From NCBI RefSeq assembly GCF_008365275.1, contig NZ_CP043504.1:682001-746000 (forward strand): a DNA stretch of 64,000 bases, written 5' to 3'. Source of the stretch: Protaetiibacter larvae (GTDB lineage: Bacteria; Actinomycetota; Actinomycetes; Actinomycetales; Microbacteriaceae). Of the stretch, positions 41,160 to 50,218 are shown in pieces. The notes under the pieces were generated by a model, which was not told the origin of the DNA, did not search any database, and worked only from the letters and a program-made list of their open reading frames with translations. The stretch's first letter is position 1, and each line of letters starts with the position of its first letter. Made by a program: the position numbers and the translations under genes.

Positions 41160-41223
41160 GAGTACGCACTTCGGGGCCTCGCGACGGCGTGTCGCGCCCC
41201 GAAGTGCGTACTCTCACGGAGCC
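41150..41223. repeat. Inverted repeat, AGTACGCACTTCGGGG family, copy 3 (perfect 27-bp arms)
   Basis: Arms 41150-41176 and 41197-41223 are exact reverse complements of 27 bases with a 20-base loop. Both arms run into the coding ends of the two convergent genes, so each protein ends Thr-Ala-Pro-stop encoded by the same arm sequence. The inner part (AGTACGCACTTCGGGG) matches copies 1 and 2 at 30110 and 33250. Confidence 0.93.
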
Positions 41224-41759
41224 GTGAGCGCGGTGAGGGCCGCGAGGGTCTCGTCGGCCCAGGCGATCGAGGCGCGAGCGGTGTGCTCGCCCGCCGAGAT
41301 CGTCATGAGCCAGTAGGCGCGCTGGGGGAGCTCGGCCGGCTCCGCCTCGGTCTCGCGTCGGGCCGCCGCGAGCGCCGCGAGCTGGGCGACCGCCTGCTCC
41401 CGCGCCTCCCCCACGAGCGCCCGGCACGCCTCCGCCCCGATCACGTCGCCGAAGAACAGCCGCAGCAGCATCCCGTTGCGCGGCGGTGTCATGACGGCGG
41501 GTTCGCGCATGAGTTCGACGAGCCGCGCCCGCCCGGCCGCGGTGAGCCGATGCACGCTCGACCCGGTGCGCTCGCCCGCATCCACCTCGACGAGTCCCTC
41601 CGTGCGCAGGCGCGCGAGCGCGGGGTAGATCTGCCCGAAGCTCTCGTTCCAGAAGGAGCCGAGGTGCGTGCGGATGGCGTCGCGCACGGCGTAGCCGGTC
41701 ATCGGCGCGACGCTCAGTGCGGCGAGCACCGCGAGGTCGGTCTGGGTGGCGCGTGGCAT
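41214..41759 (-). CDS. PadR-family transcriptional regulator
   Basis: A 181-residue regulator. The winged helix spans residues 8-75 (LAVLAALSVAPMTGYAVRDAI, NESFGQIYPALARLRTEGLVEV, HRLTAAGRARL), the PadR signature, and a helical dimerisation region follows. The ATG follows TATACT by six bases. AT-rich repeated TATATCT motifs cover the promoter region shared with the divergent membrane-protein gene, so it probably controls both itself and that gene. Confidence 0.9.
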   Translation of the reverse strand: MPRATQTDLAVLAALSVAPMTGYAVRDAIRTHLGSFWNESFGQIYPALARLRTEGLVEVDAGERTGSSVHRLTAAGRARLVELMREPAVMTPPRNGMLLRLFFGDVIGAEACRALVGEAREQAVAQLAALAAARRETEAEPAELPQRAYWLMTISAGEHTARASIAWADETLAALTALTAP

Positions 41760-41765
41760 GGAGCG

Positions 41766-41795
41766 AGTATATCTGCTAGACATATTGATATATCT
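41766..41795. promoter_or_regulatory. PadR promoter and candidate operator region
   Basis: TATACT (minus strand, 41766-41771) is six bases before the PadR ATG. TATATCT occurs twice in the same orientation (41768-41774, 41789-41795), 21 bases apart, and ATATCTGCTAGACATAT is an imperfect palindrome. Such an AT-rich stretch stands out in this genome and overlaps both divergent promoters. Confidence 0.55.
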
Positions 41796-41811
41796 CTCAG
41801 AGAGGAATCGG

Positions 41812-42228
41812 ATGTCGATCGACCCCGCCCTGATCGCACGCATCGCCGCGATCGCCGCCGCCGTGCTGTTCGCGGGGCTCGTGCTGTTCCAGCTCGCCCT
41901 CGCGCTCGGGGCGCCGTGGGGGCGCGCCGCATACGGCGGCCAGACCGCCGAGCTCTCCGTGCCGTTGCGCGTCACGAGCGCCGTCGCCGCGGTGATCTGG
42001 ACGGGTGTCACGCTCGCGGTGCTTCGCCGCGCCGGATTCGAGGTGTGGGCGCCGGTGCCGAGCTCCTGGCTCCCGGTCGTGATCTGGGTCGTCGTGGGGC
42101 TCGCGGCGATCGCGGTCGTCATGAACGCCATCACCCCCTCGGCCCTCGAGCGGGCGATCTGGCTGCCGGTCGCGATCGTGCTGCTCGCGTCCACGACGAC
42201 CGTCGCCCTCGCGGCGTCGCACCGATGA
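41812..42228 (+). CDS. Four-helix hypothetical membrane protein
   Basis: A 138-residue protein with four hydrophobic segments (about residues 10-32, 52-70, 84-104 and 116-134) and hardly any loops. I recognise no family motif. It is divergent from the PadR gene and likely its regulatory target, as PadR regulators often control adjacent small membrane proteins or efflux components. Ribosome site AGAGGAA five bases before the ATG. Confidence 0.72.
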   Translation: MSIDPALIARIAAIAAAVLFAGLVLFQLALALGAPWGRAAYGGQTAELSVPLRVTSAVAAVIWTGVTLAVLRRAGFEVWAPVPSSWLPVVIWVVVGLAAIAVVMNAITPSALERAIWLPVAIVLLASTTTVALAASHR

Positions 42229-42236
42229 GTTGGCGG

Positions 42237-42242
42237 TAATCT
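42237..42242 (+). promoter_or_regulatory. -10 box TAATCT upstream of the GlxA-type regulator
   Basis: TAATCT lies 90 bases before the ATG at 42332; the leader ends in a strong GGAGG ribosome site (42323-42327). Confidence 0.4.
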
Positions 42243-42331
42243 TGCGATGGATGGCGTTCGCGCCACTGTCGGCCGCCATCCGCATCCGGGAATCTGGGCG
42301 GGGTCGCGCGCGCGACCGGAACGGAGGGGAC

Positions 42332-43279
42332 ATGCGGCGGCATCGGGTCGTCGTGCTCGTGCTCGACGGGGCGCAACCGCTCGACGTCGGGATCCCCGCG
42401 CAGACCTTCCAGTCGCGAGACGAGCTGCCCTACGACGTGCTCATGTGCGGCGTCGAGCCCGGCATCGTGCGCTCCGGCGAGGGCCTCTCCTACGCCGTCG
42501 AGCACGGGGTGGAGGCGCTCGCGACCGCCGACACCGTGATCGTGCCCGGCTACCGCGACCCGGTGCGCCCCGTCGACCCGCGAGCACTCGAGGCCCTGCG
42601 CGCCGCCGCGGCCCGCGGTGCCCGCATCGCCGCCATCTGCACGGGCGTGTTCGCGGTCGCCGCCGCGGGACTCCTCGACGGACGCCGCGCGACCACCCAC
42701 TGGCGCCACGCACCCGACCTCGCGCGACTGCATCCCGAGGTCGAGGTGGACGGCAGCGTGCTCTTCATCGACGAGGGTCAGCTGCTCACCTCGGCAGGGG
42801 TCGCCTCCGGCATCGACCTCTGCCTGCATCTCATCCGCCGCGACCACGGCGTGCGGATGTCGAATGTCGCCGCGCGTCGGCTCGTCGCCGCGCCCTACCG
42901 CAGCGGCGGCCAATCGCAGTACGTGCCGCGCTCGGTGCCGCAGGAGCTCGGCGACCGTTTCGCCGCGACGCGGGCCTGGGCGATCGAGCACCTCGCCGAG
43001 CCGCTCACGGTCAGCGAGCTGGCTCGCCACGCGAACGTCTCCGCCCGCACCTTCTCGCGCCGTTTCGTCGAGGACACCGGATACACGCCGCTGCAGTGGA
43101 TGCTGCGCGCCCGGGTGGATCTGGCGCGGGAGCTGCTGGAGCGCACCGAGCTCGGCGTGGAGCAGATCGCCGCCGAGGTGGGGCTCGGCACGGGGGCCAA
43201 TCTGCGACTGCACTTCCACCGCATCCTCGGCACGAGCCCGAGCGAGTACCGGCACATCTTCGCCCGCGTCCCCGCGTAG
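42332..43279 (+). CDS. GlxA-type transcriptional regulator (DJ-1/PfpI domain plus AraC HTH)
   Basis: A 315-residue two-domain regulator. The N-terminal class I glutamine-amidotransferase-like domain (about 1-170) has VLVLDGAQPLDVGIPAQTF and the nucleophile-elbow-like IAAICTGVFAVAAAGLLDGRRATTHW; the C-terminal AraC domain (about 210-312) reads EPLTVSELARHANVSARTFSRRF and GVEQIAAEVGLGTGANLRLHFHRILGTSPSEYR. The start was set at 42332 because of a GGAGGGG site and because the protein then opens on the first beta-strand. Effector unknown; gapdh follows downstream. Confidence 0.9.
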   Translation: MRRHRVVVLVLDGAQPLDVGIPAQTFQSRDELPYDVLMCGVEPGIVRSGEGLSYAVEHGVEALATADTVIVPGYRDPVRPVDPRALEALRAAAARGARIAAICTGVFAVAAAGLLDGRRATTHWRHAPDLARLHPEVEVDGSVLFIDEGQLLTSAGVASGIDLCLHLIRRDHGVRMSNVAARRLVAAPYRSGGQSQYVPRSVPQELGDRFAATRAWAIEHLAEPLTVSELARHANVSARTFSRRFVEDTGYTPLQWMLRARVDLARELLERTELGVEQIAAEVGLGTGANLRLHFHRILGTSPSEYRHIFARVPA

Positions 43280-43448
43280 CCGGCGGTCGCGACCGCCGGA
43301 CACCGCCGTGCGGATGTCTGCGACGGCCGAGACATGTCGATGCGAGGTGGCGGGATGCTCGCGGAAGCTGGCCGCGAGAGGCCTGTCGCGGGCGGGGGTC
43401 GGCGGGCGAGCCTGGAGGTGCATCATCCGCACCACGAAAGGGACCCCC

Positions 43449-44450
43449 ATGACCACCCGCGTCGCGATCAACGGCTTCGGACGGATCGGCCGCAACGTGC
43501 TCCGCGCGCTCCTCGAGCGCGACACCGACCTCGAGGTCGTCGCGATCAACGACCTCACCTCGCCCGCCGCGCTCGCACAGCTGTTGCGCTACGACTCGAC
43601 GCTCGGTCGTCTGGGCCGGCCGGTCGCCGCAGCCGTCGATCACCTCGTCGTCGACGGACGGCGGATCGCGGTGCTCGCCGAGCGCGAGCCCGCGCAGCTG
43701 CCCTGGGCCGAGCTCGGGGTCGACCTGGTCCTCGAGTCGACCGGCCGTTTCACGGCCGCGACCGCGGCGGCCGCCCACCTCGAGGCGGGCGCCGGGCGCG
43801 TGCTCGTGAGCGCCCCCTCCGACGGCGCCGACGTGACGATCGCCTACGGCGTCAATCACGACGTCTACGATCCGGCTGCCCACCGGATCGTGTCGAACGC
43901 GTCCTGCACGACGAACGCGCTCGCCCCCTTGGCCGCCGTCCTGGATGACACGGCCGGGATCGAGGGCGGTTTCATGACCACGGTGCACGCGTACACGCAG
44001 GAGCAGAACCTGCAGGACGGCCCGCACCGCGATCCGCGCCGCGCTCGTGCGGCCGCCCTCAACATCGCCCCGACCACGACGGGCGCCGCGAAGGCGATCG
44101 GTCTCGTGCTGCCGCGCCTGGATGGGCGGCTCTCGGGGTACTCGGTGCGGGTGCCGGTGCCGGTCGGCTCGCTCGTCGAGCTCAACGTCACGGTCGAGCG
44201 CGACACGAGCGTCGACGAACTGCGCAGCGCCTACCGGGAGGCGTCCGAGGGGCGCCTCGCCGGCGTGCTCGCCTACTCGGAGGATCCGCTCGTCTCGACC
44301 GACATCGTGGGCGACCCGGCGTCCTCGATCTTCGATGCCGAGCTCACCCGCGTGCACGGCCGCCACGTGAAGGTGGTCGCCTGGTACGACAACGAGTGGG
44401 GCTTCTCGAACCGCGTCGTCGACACTCTCTCGCTGCTCGCGGGCTCCTGA
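43449..44450 (+). CDS. gap: Glyceraldehyde-3-phosphate dehydrogenase, type I
   Basis: A 333-residue NAD-dependent glycolytic enzyme. INGFGRIGRNVLRALLE binds NAD, SNASCTTNALAPL holds the catalytic cysteine (Cys153), followed by HAYTQEQNLQDGPHRDPRRARAAALNI and WYDNEWGFSNRVVDTL. GAAAGGG ribosome site. There is no pgk or tpiA beside it, so this may be a second or solitary gap copy rather than the glycolytic-operon gene. The 169-base gap upstream holds no gene that I can see. A 9-bp hairpin follows the stop. Confidence 0.94.
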   Translation: MTTRVAINGFGRIGRNVLRALLERDTDLEVVAINDLTSPAALAQLLRYDSTLGRLGRPVAAAVDHLVVDGRRIAVLAEREPAQLPWAELGVDLVLESTGRFTAATAAAAHLEAGAGRVLVSAPSDGADVTIAYGVNHDVYDPAAHRIVSNASCTTNALAPLAAVLDDTAGIEGGFMTTVHAYTQEQNLQDGPHRDPRRARAAALNIAPTTTGAAKAIGLVLPRLDGRLSGYSVRVPVPVGSLVELNVTVERDTSVDELRSAYREASEGRLAGVLAYSEDPLVSTDIVGDPASSIFDAELTRVHGRHVKVVAWYDNEWGFSNRVVDTLSLLAGS

Positions 44451-44461
44451 CCCGCGCACCC

Positions 44462-44484
44462 GGGGGCAGGCGTACCCTGCCCCC
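44462..44484 (+). terminator. Hairpin downstream of gap containing the next gene's -10 box
   Basis: GGGGGCAGG (44462-44470) pairs perfectly with CCTGCCCCC (44476-44484) around a five-base loop. TACCCT (44473-44478), the presumed -10 of the DUF1801 gene, overlaps loop and descending arm, and the ATG follows immediately. It probably terminates gap transcription. Confidence 0.6.
44473..44478 (+). promoter_or_regulatory. Leaderless -10 box TACCCT for the DUF1801 gene
   Basis: TACCCT stands six bases before the ATG at 44485. Confidence 0.5.
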
Positions 44485-44885
44485 ATGGCGACGATCAAGA
44501 CGCGGCCGACGGATGCGGACGTCACCGCGTTCCTCGACGCGGTGCCGAACGCGCGGCGTCGGGCGGAGGGGCACGCGATCCGGGCGCTCATGGAGCGCGT
44601 GACGGGTGCACCCGCGGTGATGTGGGGTCCCTCGATGGTCGGGTTCGGCTCGACCCCGTACACGAACACGCTCGGCACGAACGACTGGCCGGTCGTCGCC
44701 TTCTCGCCCCGGCGCGACGCCCTCACCCTCTACGGGGTGCACGACGGCTACGGGCCGCCCGAACCGCTGTTCGACGCCCTCGGACCGCACTCCCTCAGCA
44801 GGGGATGCCTCTACATCACGCGACTCGACGCGGTCGACCCGGCCGTGCTCGAGCAGCTCGTGCGGCAGGCCTGGGAGCGCGGAAG

Positions 44886-44889
<4 letters not shown>
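44485..44889 (+). CDS. DUF1801 (YdhG-like) domain protein
   Basis: A 134-residue soluble protein. [48 protein letters not shown] and the later [18 protein letters not shown] match the DUF1801/YdhG fold, related to the frataxin-like iron-chaperone family YdhG; biochemical role unproven. Probably leaderless (TACCCT six bases upstream). Its stop TAG overlaps the purQ stop in a shared CTAG (44886-44889). Confidence 0.85.
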
Positions 44890-45589
<700 letters not shown>

Positions 45590-45590
<1 letters not shown>

Positions 45591-45835
45591 CAGGCGACCT
45601 TCACGGCCACGACGTCTTCGATGACCTGGTTGGAGAGGAACTCCTCGGCGAGCCGCTGAGCCTCGGCGAGCACGGCATCCGTGACCTCGCCGTCGACCGT
45701 GAGCTCGAAGCGCTTGCCGATGCGGACGGCGCTGAACGCGGTGGACCCCTGCTTGGTCAGGGCGCCCGCGGTCGCCTTGCCCGCGGGGTCCAGCAGTTCG
45801 GGCTTGGGCATGACTTCGACGACGATCGTGGGCAC
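45590..45835 (-). CDS. purS: Phosphoribosylformylglycinamidine synthase, PurS subunit
   Basis: An 81-residue protein that bridges PurL and Pur[23 protein letters not shown] and FELTVDG...[14 protein letters not shown] are the PurS signature. The GTG start is preceded by TAGACT at exactly six bases, so the purSQ transcript appears leaderless. The gene stops five bases from the stop of the facing... upstream-lying kinase gene, which shares its direction. Confidence 0.95.
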
Positions 45836-45839
45836 GGCT

Positions 45840-46496
45840 TCAGTCTACGCGGAGCACCCGATCGGCACGCCCGCGCCCGCGGGCGACGAGCAGGGCGTTC
45901 GGCTCGTCGACGGAGCGCACCCAGGCGGCGGCGGCCGCCGGATCCTTGCCGAACGCCAGGTGCCGTTCGACGAGTCGGCGTCGCCGGAGCGCGTCGTCGA
46001 TCTCGAGCAGCACGGTGAGCTCGAGCAGCGGGCGGACGCGCTCCCAGCCGCCCGCGTCGTGCAGCAGGTAGTTGCCCTCGACCACCACGATCCGGATCTC
46101 GGGGCCGATGCGGATGGCGCCGGGGATCGGCTCCTCGACCCCGCGGTCGAATCCGGGCGCCTCGACCGTCCCCGCGGAGTCCCGCAGCGCGCCGAGCGTC
46201 GCGATGAAGCCGTCGACGTCGAAGGTGTCCGGCGCCCCCATCCGCTCGCGACGCCCCAGCGCCACGAGGCGCGCCTGCGGCAGATGGAAGCCGTCCATGG
46301 GGAGCACGGATGCCGAGGGACCGAGCGCGGCGACGAGCTGCGCCGCGGCGGTCGACTTGCCCGAGCCGGGCGCCCCCGCGATCCCCACGAGCAGCCGTCG
46401 ACCGGCGTCCGCTGCCGCGTGCGAGGTCACGTACTGGACAAGTGGGGAGATGCCGTTGTTGGTCGACACGTCGCCGGGCGTTGGCAGGGCGTTCAC
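45840..46496 (-). CDS. P-loop nucleoside/sugar kinase of the uridine kinase-like (FrcK/PanK-like) family
   Basis: A 218-residue P-loop kinase. Walker A is VGIAGAPGSGKSTAAAQL (about 37-54), then SVLPMDGFHLPQARL (the substrate Asp and His), RMGAPDTFDVDGF and VVEGNYLLHD. This is the uridine kinase/pantothenate kinase-like family often annotated 'nucleoside/nucleotide kinase' or fructose-transport kinase. GTG start with AAGGAGGT four to five bases upstream. It is divergent from the phosphonate operon; whether it acts with it is unknown. Confidence 0.87.
   Translation of the reverse strand: MNALPTPGDVSTNNGISPLVQYVTSHAAADAGRRLLVGIAGAPGSGKSTAAAQLVAALGPSASVLPMDGFHLPQARLVALGRRERMGAPDTFDVDGFIATLGALRDSAGTVEAPGFDRGVEEPIPGAIRIGPEIRIVVVEGNYLLHDAGGWERVRPLLELTVLLEIDDALRRRRLVERHLAFGKDPAAAAAWVRSVDEPNALLVARGRGRADRVLRVD
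45842..45847 (-). promoter_or_regulatory. Leaderless -10 box TAGACT for purS-purQ
   Basis: TAGACT on the minus strand, six bases before the GTG at 45835. It overlaps the 3' end of the kinase gene. Confidence 0.6.
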
Positions 46497-46529
46497 CGAA
46501 CCTCCTTAGCGTCCGAGAGTCACATTCCG

Positions 46530-46543
46530 TCGACTTCGGTCGA
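46530..46543. promoter_or_regulatory. Short palindrome TCGAC-TTCG-GTCGA in the divergent region
   Basis: Perfect 5-bp arms with a TTCG loop, between the kinase start (46496) and the phnD start (46573). It may be an operator or a stable RNA hairpin in the phnD leader; the arms are short, so this is weak. Confidence 0.3.
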
Positions 46544-46572
46544 ACGACCAGACCTGAGAAAGGTAACAACCC

Positions 46573-47511
46573 ATGCGCATCCGTTCCCGCTTGCTGGGTG
46601 TCGGCGCGGGCGTCGCCCTCGCCGCCCTCGCCCTCACCGGCTGTTCCACCGACCCCGCGCCCGCCGATGGCGGCAAGGCGGCCCCCGCGGCCGACGAGGG
46701 CACCTTCGCCAAGGACGCCGACACCCTGGTGTTCGTGGTCCTCCCCGACCACGAGGGCTCCGACCAGGACGCCGAGCCGATCGCCGACTACATCGCCGAG
46801 ATCACCGGCAAGAAGGTCGAGTTCTTCGAGGCCACCGACTACACCGCCGCCATCCAGGCGCTCGCCTCGGGTCAGGCCGACATCGGCCAGATCTCGGCCT
46901 TCACCTACTACCAGTCGAAGAACGCCGGCGCGGACATCTCGCCGATCGGTGCGCAGATCACCAAGGAGGGCGCCGAGCCCGGCTACTACTCGGTGGCCAT
47001 CAAGAACCCGGCCTCCTCGGCCTCCTCGCTCGCGGACTTCGCCGACCAGCCGGTCTGCTTCGTGAACCCGGAGTCCACCTCGGGCTTCCTGATCCCGAAC
47101 AGCCAGCTCCTCAAGGCCGGCGTGACGGTCCCCGAGGACAAGCAGGTCTTCGGTGAGAAGCACCCGGCCACCGCGGCGCTCGTCGCCGAGGGCGCCCAGT
47201 GCCAGGTGGGCTTCGCCCAGGACATCGACGCCGACCCGCTCATCGCGTCCGGCCAGCTCGAGGAGGTCGACCGCTACCTGGTTCCGGCCGCCCCGATCGT
47301 GCTGCAGAACGCGCTCCCGCAGGACGTCAAGGACGCGCTCTTCGCCGGCCTCCAGGGTTCGACCCAGAAGTCGCTGACCGACAAGGGCATCGAGCTGAAC
47401 GACTTCCTGCTCAACGGCTGGTTCGGCTTCGGCGCGGTGGATGACGCGTACTACGACACCATCACCGCGGTGTGCGAGCAGCTGCCCGACGTCGAGGCCT
47501 GCAAGGCCTAA
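46573..47511 (+). CDS. phnD: Phosphonate/phosphite ABC transporter substrate-binding lipoprotein
   Basis: A 312-residue lipoprotein. The signal peptide ends in lipobox LTGC (Cys24). The PhnD-type fold shows LVFVVLPDHEGSDQDAEPIADYIAEITGKKVEFFEATDYTAAIQALASGQADIGQISAFTYYQSK and later PVCFVNPESTSGFLIPN, where PhnD proteins have the Ser-Thr-Ser-Gly phosph(on)ate-binding loop. First gene of the operon, with GAAAGG in front. It would capture phosphonates outside the membrane and deliver them to the PhnCE transporter. Confidence 0.92.
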   Translation: MRIRSRLLGVGAGVALAALALTGCSTDPAPADGGKAAPAADEGTFAKDADTLVFVVLPDHEGSDQDAEPIADYIAEITGKKVEFFEATDYTAAIQALASGQADIGQISAFTYYQSKNAGADISPIGAQITKEGAEPGYYSVAIKNPASSASSLADFADQPVCFVNPESTSGFLIPNSQLLKAGVTVPEDKQVFGEKHPATAALVAEGAQCQVGFAQDIDADPLIASGQLEEVDRYLVPAAPIVLQNALPQDVKDALFAGLQGSTQKSLTDKGIELNDFLLNGWFGFGAVDDAYYDTITAVCEQLPDVEACKA

Positions 47512-47526
47512 CGGGACGCACGCGAC

Positions 47527-48411
47527 ATGACGAACAGCGGCACCTCAGCGGTCCAGATCACGGACCTCGGAAAAACCTATCCGGGGGCCACGGATCCGGC
47601 ACTCACTGGGGTGTCGCTGTCCGTCGCCCGCGGCGAGATCGTCGTCCTGCTCGGGCTCTCCGGCTCGGGCAAGTCGACCCTCCTGCGGCACATCAACGGG
47701 CTCGAGCACCCCAGCACGGGGAGCGTCGTCTCCCTCGGCGAGGACGTGCCGACCCTCACCGGCCGAGCCCTGCGCGAACTGCGCGGGCGCATCGGCTTCA
47801 TCTTCCAGCAGTTCGAGATCGTCGGCCCGCTGACCGTGCTCGAGAACGTGCTGACCGGCTCGCTCGCGACCCTCCGGGGTCCGCGGGTGGGCATCTGGAG
47901 CTACCCGAAGCAGCTGCGGCTCAAGGCCCTCGGCCACCTCGACCGGGTGGGCCTCCTCGAGCGGGCCTATCAGCGCGCCGACACCCTCTCGGGCGGTCAG
48001 CAGCAGCGCGTCGCGATCGCGCGCGCGCTCATGCAGGATCCCGAGATCCTGCTCGCCGACGAGCCGGTCGCCTCGCTCGACCCGGAGTCGAGCGGGCAGG
48101 TGATGGGCCTCATCCGGGAGATCGCCGCCGAGCGCGGCCTCACGGTCGTGTGCTCGCTGCACCAGGTGGAGCTCGCGCTCGGCTGGGGCGATCGGATCGT
48201 GGGCCTGCGCGCGGGCCAGGTGGTGCTCGACACGACCACCGACGGCCTCTCGAAGGACCAGGTCATGGAGATCTACGGCCGCGTCGCGACGACCACGGGC
48301 GAGATCGCGGCCCTCGAGCAGGAGCTCGCGGATGTGCGCGAGCAGCTGCTCACCGAGGAGCTCGGCCGGGCGGCGAAGGACCCCGACGTCGTCGACGGGG
48401 ACCTCACGTGA
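47527..48411 (+). CDS. phnC: Phosphonate ABC transporter ATPase
   Basis: A 294-residue ATPase with Walker A GLSGSGKST (about 44-52), Q-loop IFQQFEIVG, signature LSGGQQQRVAIARALMQ and Walker B ILLADEPVASLDPESS, followed by the switch His in SLHQVELAL. KTYPGATDPALTGVSLSV near the start is typical of PhnC. The C-terminal 60 residues are an extra charged helical tail (EQELADVREQLLTEELGRAAKD). Its stop overlaps the permease start (GTGA). Confidence 0.94.
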   Translation: MTNSGTSAVQITDLGKTYPGATDPALTGVSLSVARGEIVVLLGLSGSGKSTLLRHINGLEHPSTGSVVSLGEDVPTLTGRALRELRGRIGFIFQQFEIVGPLTVLENVLTGSLATLRGPRVGIWSYPKQLRLKALGHLDRVGLLERAYQRADTLSGGQQQRVAIARALMQDPEILLADEPVASLDPESSGQVMGLIREIAAERGLTVVCSLHQVELALGWGDRIVGLRAGQVVLDTTTDGLSKDQVMEIYGRVATTTGEIAALEQELADVREQLLTEELGRAAKDPDVVDGDLT

Positions 48412-50210
48412 CCTCCCTCGCGGAGCGCGTCGCCGCGGTGCCGCGGCCGCGGCCGCGCAGCTCCACGATCACCGCCTACGCGGTCGTGATCGGCATCGGC
48501 GTGCTCGGCGTCTGGTCGCTCGTCGCCCTCGACTACAACCTGCAGAACTGGGATCGCACCGTCGCCAACCTGCAGCGCTTCATCAGCTCCGCGACGCCGC
48601 TCGTGTGGCCCGGCTTCACCTCCGAGAAGCTCGCCGACGGCACCGTCGAGATCACCTTCGAGGGCTGGGGCGAGGTGGGCGTGTTCGTCAGCCACGTCTT
48701 CATCACGCTCGCCATCACGATCGCCGCGACGGCGCTCGCGGCCCTGCTGTCGATCCCGGTCGCCTACGGTGCGGCGCGCAACACCTCGCCGCATCCGACC
48801 GTCATGGCGTTCTGCCGCGGCATCGGCGTGGTCGCCCGCGCGATCCCGGATGTCGCCCTGATCAGCTTCCTCGCCTACCTCTGGTTCGGGGCGGGCACGC
48901 TCGTCGCGATCATCGCCGTCGCCCTGCACTCGGTCGGCATGATCTCGAAGATGATGGCCGACGCGATCGAGCAGACGGATGCCGGACCGCGCACCGCGAT
49001 CACCTCGGTGGGGGCCACCAAGGCCCAGCAGTTCTGGACCGGCATCGTGCCGCAGGCGCTCCCCGCCTGGATCGCCGTCGCGCTGCACCGGGCCGACATC
49101 AACCTGCGGGCGAGCGTCATCCTCGGTGTCGTGGGCGTCGTCGGCCTCGGCTACGACCTCTGGCAGGCGCTGCACACGGCGGCCGGGATGCGTCGCTCGA
49201 TCCCGCTCGTCATCGTGATCGTGGCGCTCTGCATCCTGTTCGAGATCATCTCCTCGAGCCTGCGCGCCCGGCTGCTCGGCGTGCGGCCGACGGGGAAGGG
49301 CATCGGCGACACCGTCGTGCGGAACGTCGCGAAGGCGTCCGATCGGGTGGCCGCCGCGCTCGTGCGCAGCGACGCCGCGACCGAGCGCAACGCCCGCATC
49401 GAGGCGGCGCTGCATCGACCGTGGACGCGCGAGCGCCGCCAGACGAGCTTCTGGATCTGGCTCGCCGCCGCGATCGTGGTCGGCTCGTTCGTGTTCGCGG
49501 CGATGGACGACCGCAGCGAGTGGGCGAAGATCTTCGTCTGGCGGTGGGATCTCGTGCACAACCCCGACCTCAACATCTCGGTCTGGCCCCCGAACTTCGG
49601 CAGCCGCGACTGGGGTGACGTGCTCGGCGCGGTGCTCGTGACGATCCAGGTGGCCTTCGCGGCCACGCTGCTGAGCGCGATCGTCTCGGCGGTGGTCGGC
49701 CCGCTGTCGGCCCGCAACGTGGCGCCGAACGGGTTCGTGCGCAACTTCTTCCGCGTCTTCGCGCTCATCCTGCGGGCGATCCCGGATCTCGTCATCGCGA
49801 TCATCTTCATCATCGCGACGGGCCTCGGCCCGCAGGCGGGTACGCTCGCGCTCGCCTTCGGCGGCATCGGCCTCCTCGCGAAGCTCATCGGCGACTCCAT
49901 GGAGGAGGTGCCGAACGGGCCCGAGAAGGCGATCCAGACGGTCGGCGGCACCCGCCCGCAGGTCTTCTTCTCCTCGACGGTGGCGCTGTCGGTGCCCGCG
50001 CTCGTGAGCCATCTGCTCTACATGCTCGAGCAGAACATCCGCTCGGCGACCCTGCTCGGCATCGTCGGCGGTGGCGGCATCGGCTTCCTGCTCATCAACC
50101 AGATCGACGCGCGCCACTTCGATCAGGTGATGGCGTTCCTGCTCGTGATCATCGCCCTCGTGGTGGTCGTGGAGGGCGTCTCGATCCTGCTGCGGCACGC
50201 CCTGCGATAG
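48408..50210 (+). CDS. phnE: Phosphonate ABC transporter permease, two PhnE domains fused
   Basis: A 600-residue protein made of two complete PhnE-type permease modules. Module 1 (about residues 1-290) has FVSHVFITLAITIAATALAALLSIPVAYGAARN and the coupling loop GATKAQQFWTGIVPQALPAW; module 2 (about 330-600) has TIQVAFAATLLSAIVSAVVGPLSARNVAPNG and GGTRPQVFFSSTVALSVPAL. Usual systems encode one permease that dimerises or two separate genes, so the fusion fixes a one-to-one heterodimer. A module boundary of charged sequence (about 290-345) links them. GTG start coupled to phnC. Confidence 0.93.
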   Translation: MTSLAERVAAVPRPRPRSSTITAYAVVIGIGVLGVWSLVALDYNLQNWDRTVANLQRFISSATPLVWPGFTSEKLADGTVEITFEGWGEVGVFVSHVFITLAITIAATALAALLSIPVAYGAARNTSPHPTVMAFCRGIGVVARAIPDVALISFLAYLWFGAGTLVAIIAVALHSVGMISKMMADAIEQTDAGPRTAITSVGATKAQQFWTGIVPQALPAWIAVALHRADINLRASVILGVVGVVGLGYDLWQALHTAAGMRRSIPLVIVIVALCILFEIISSSLRARLLGVRPTGKGIGDTVVRNVAKASDRVAAALVRSDAATERNARIEAALHRPWTRERRQTSFWIWLAAAIVVGSFVFAAMDDRSEWAKIFVWRWDLVHNPDLNISVWPPNFGSRDWGDVLGAVLVTIQVAFAATLLSAIVSAVVGPLSARNVAPNGFVRNFFRVFALILRAIPDLVIAIIFIIATGLGPQAGTLALAFGGIGLLAKLIGDSMEEVPNGPEKAIQTVGGTRPQVFFSSTVALSVPALVSHLLYMLEQNIRSATLLGIVGGGGIGFLLINQIDARHFDQVMAFLLVIIALVVVVEGVSILLRHALR

Positions 50211-50218
50211 TGGCGGGC

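Noticed and set aside
46530-46543. Pho box or similar regulator site before phnD
   Set aside because: The only symmetry is a 5-bp TCGAC palindrome with a TTCG loop. No tandem direct repeats of the Pho-box type were visible.
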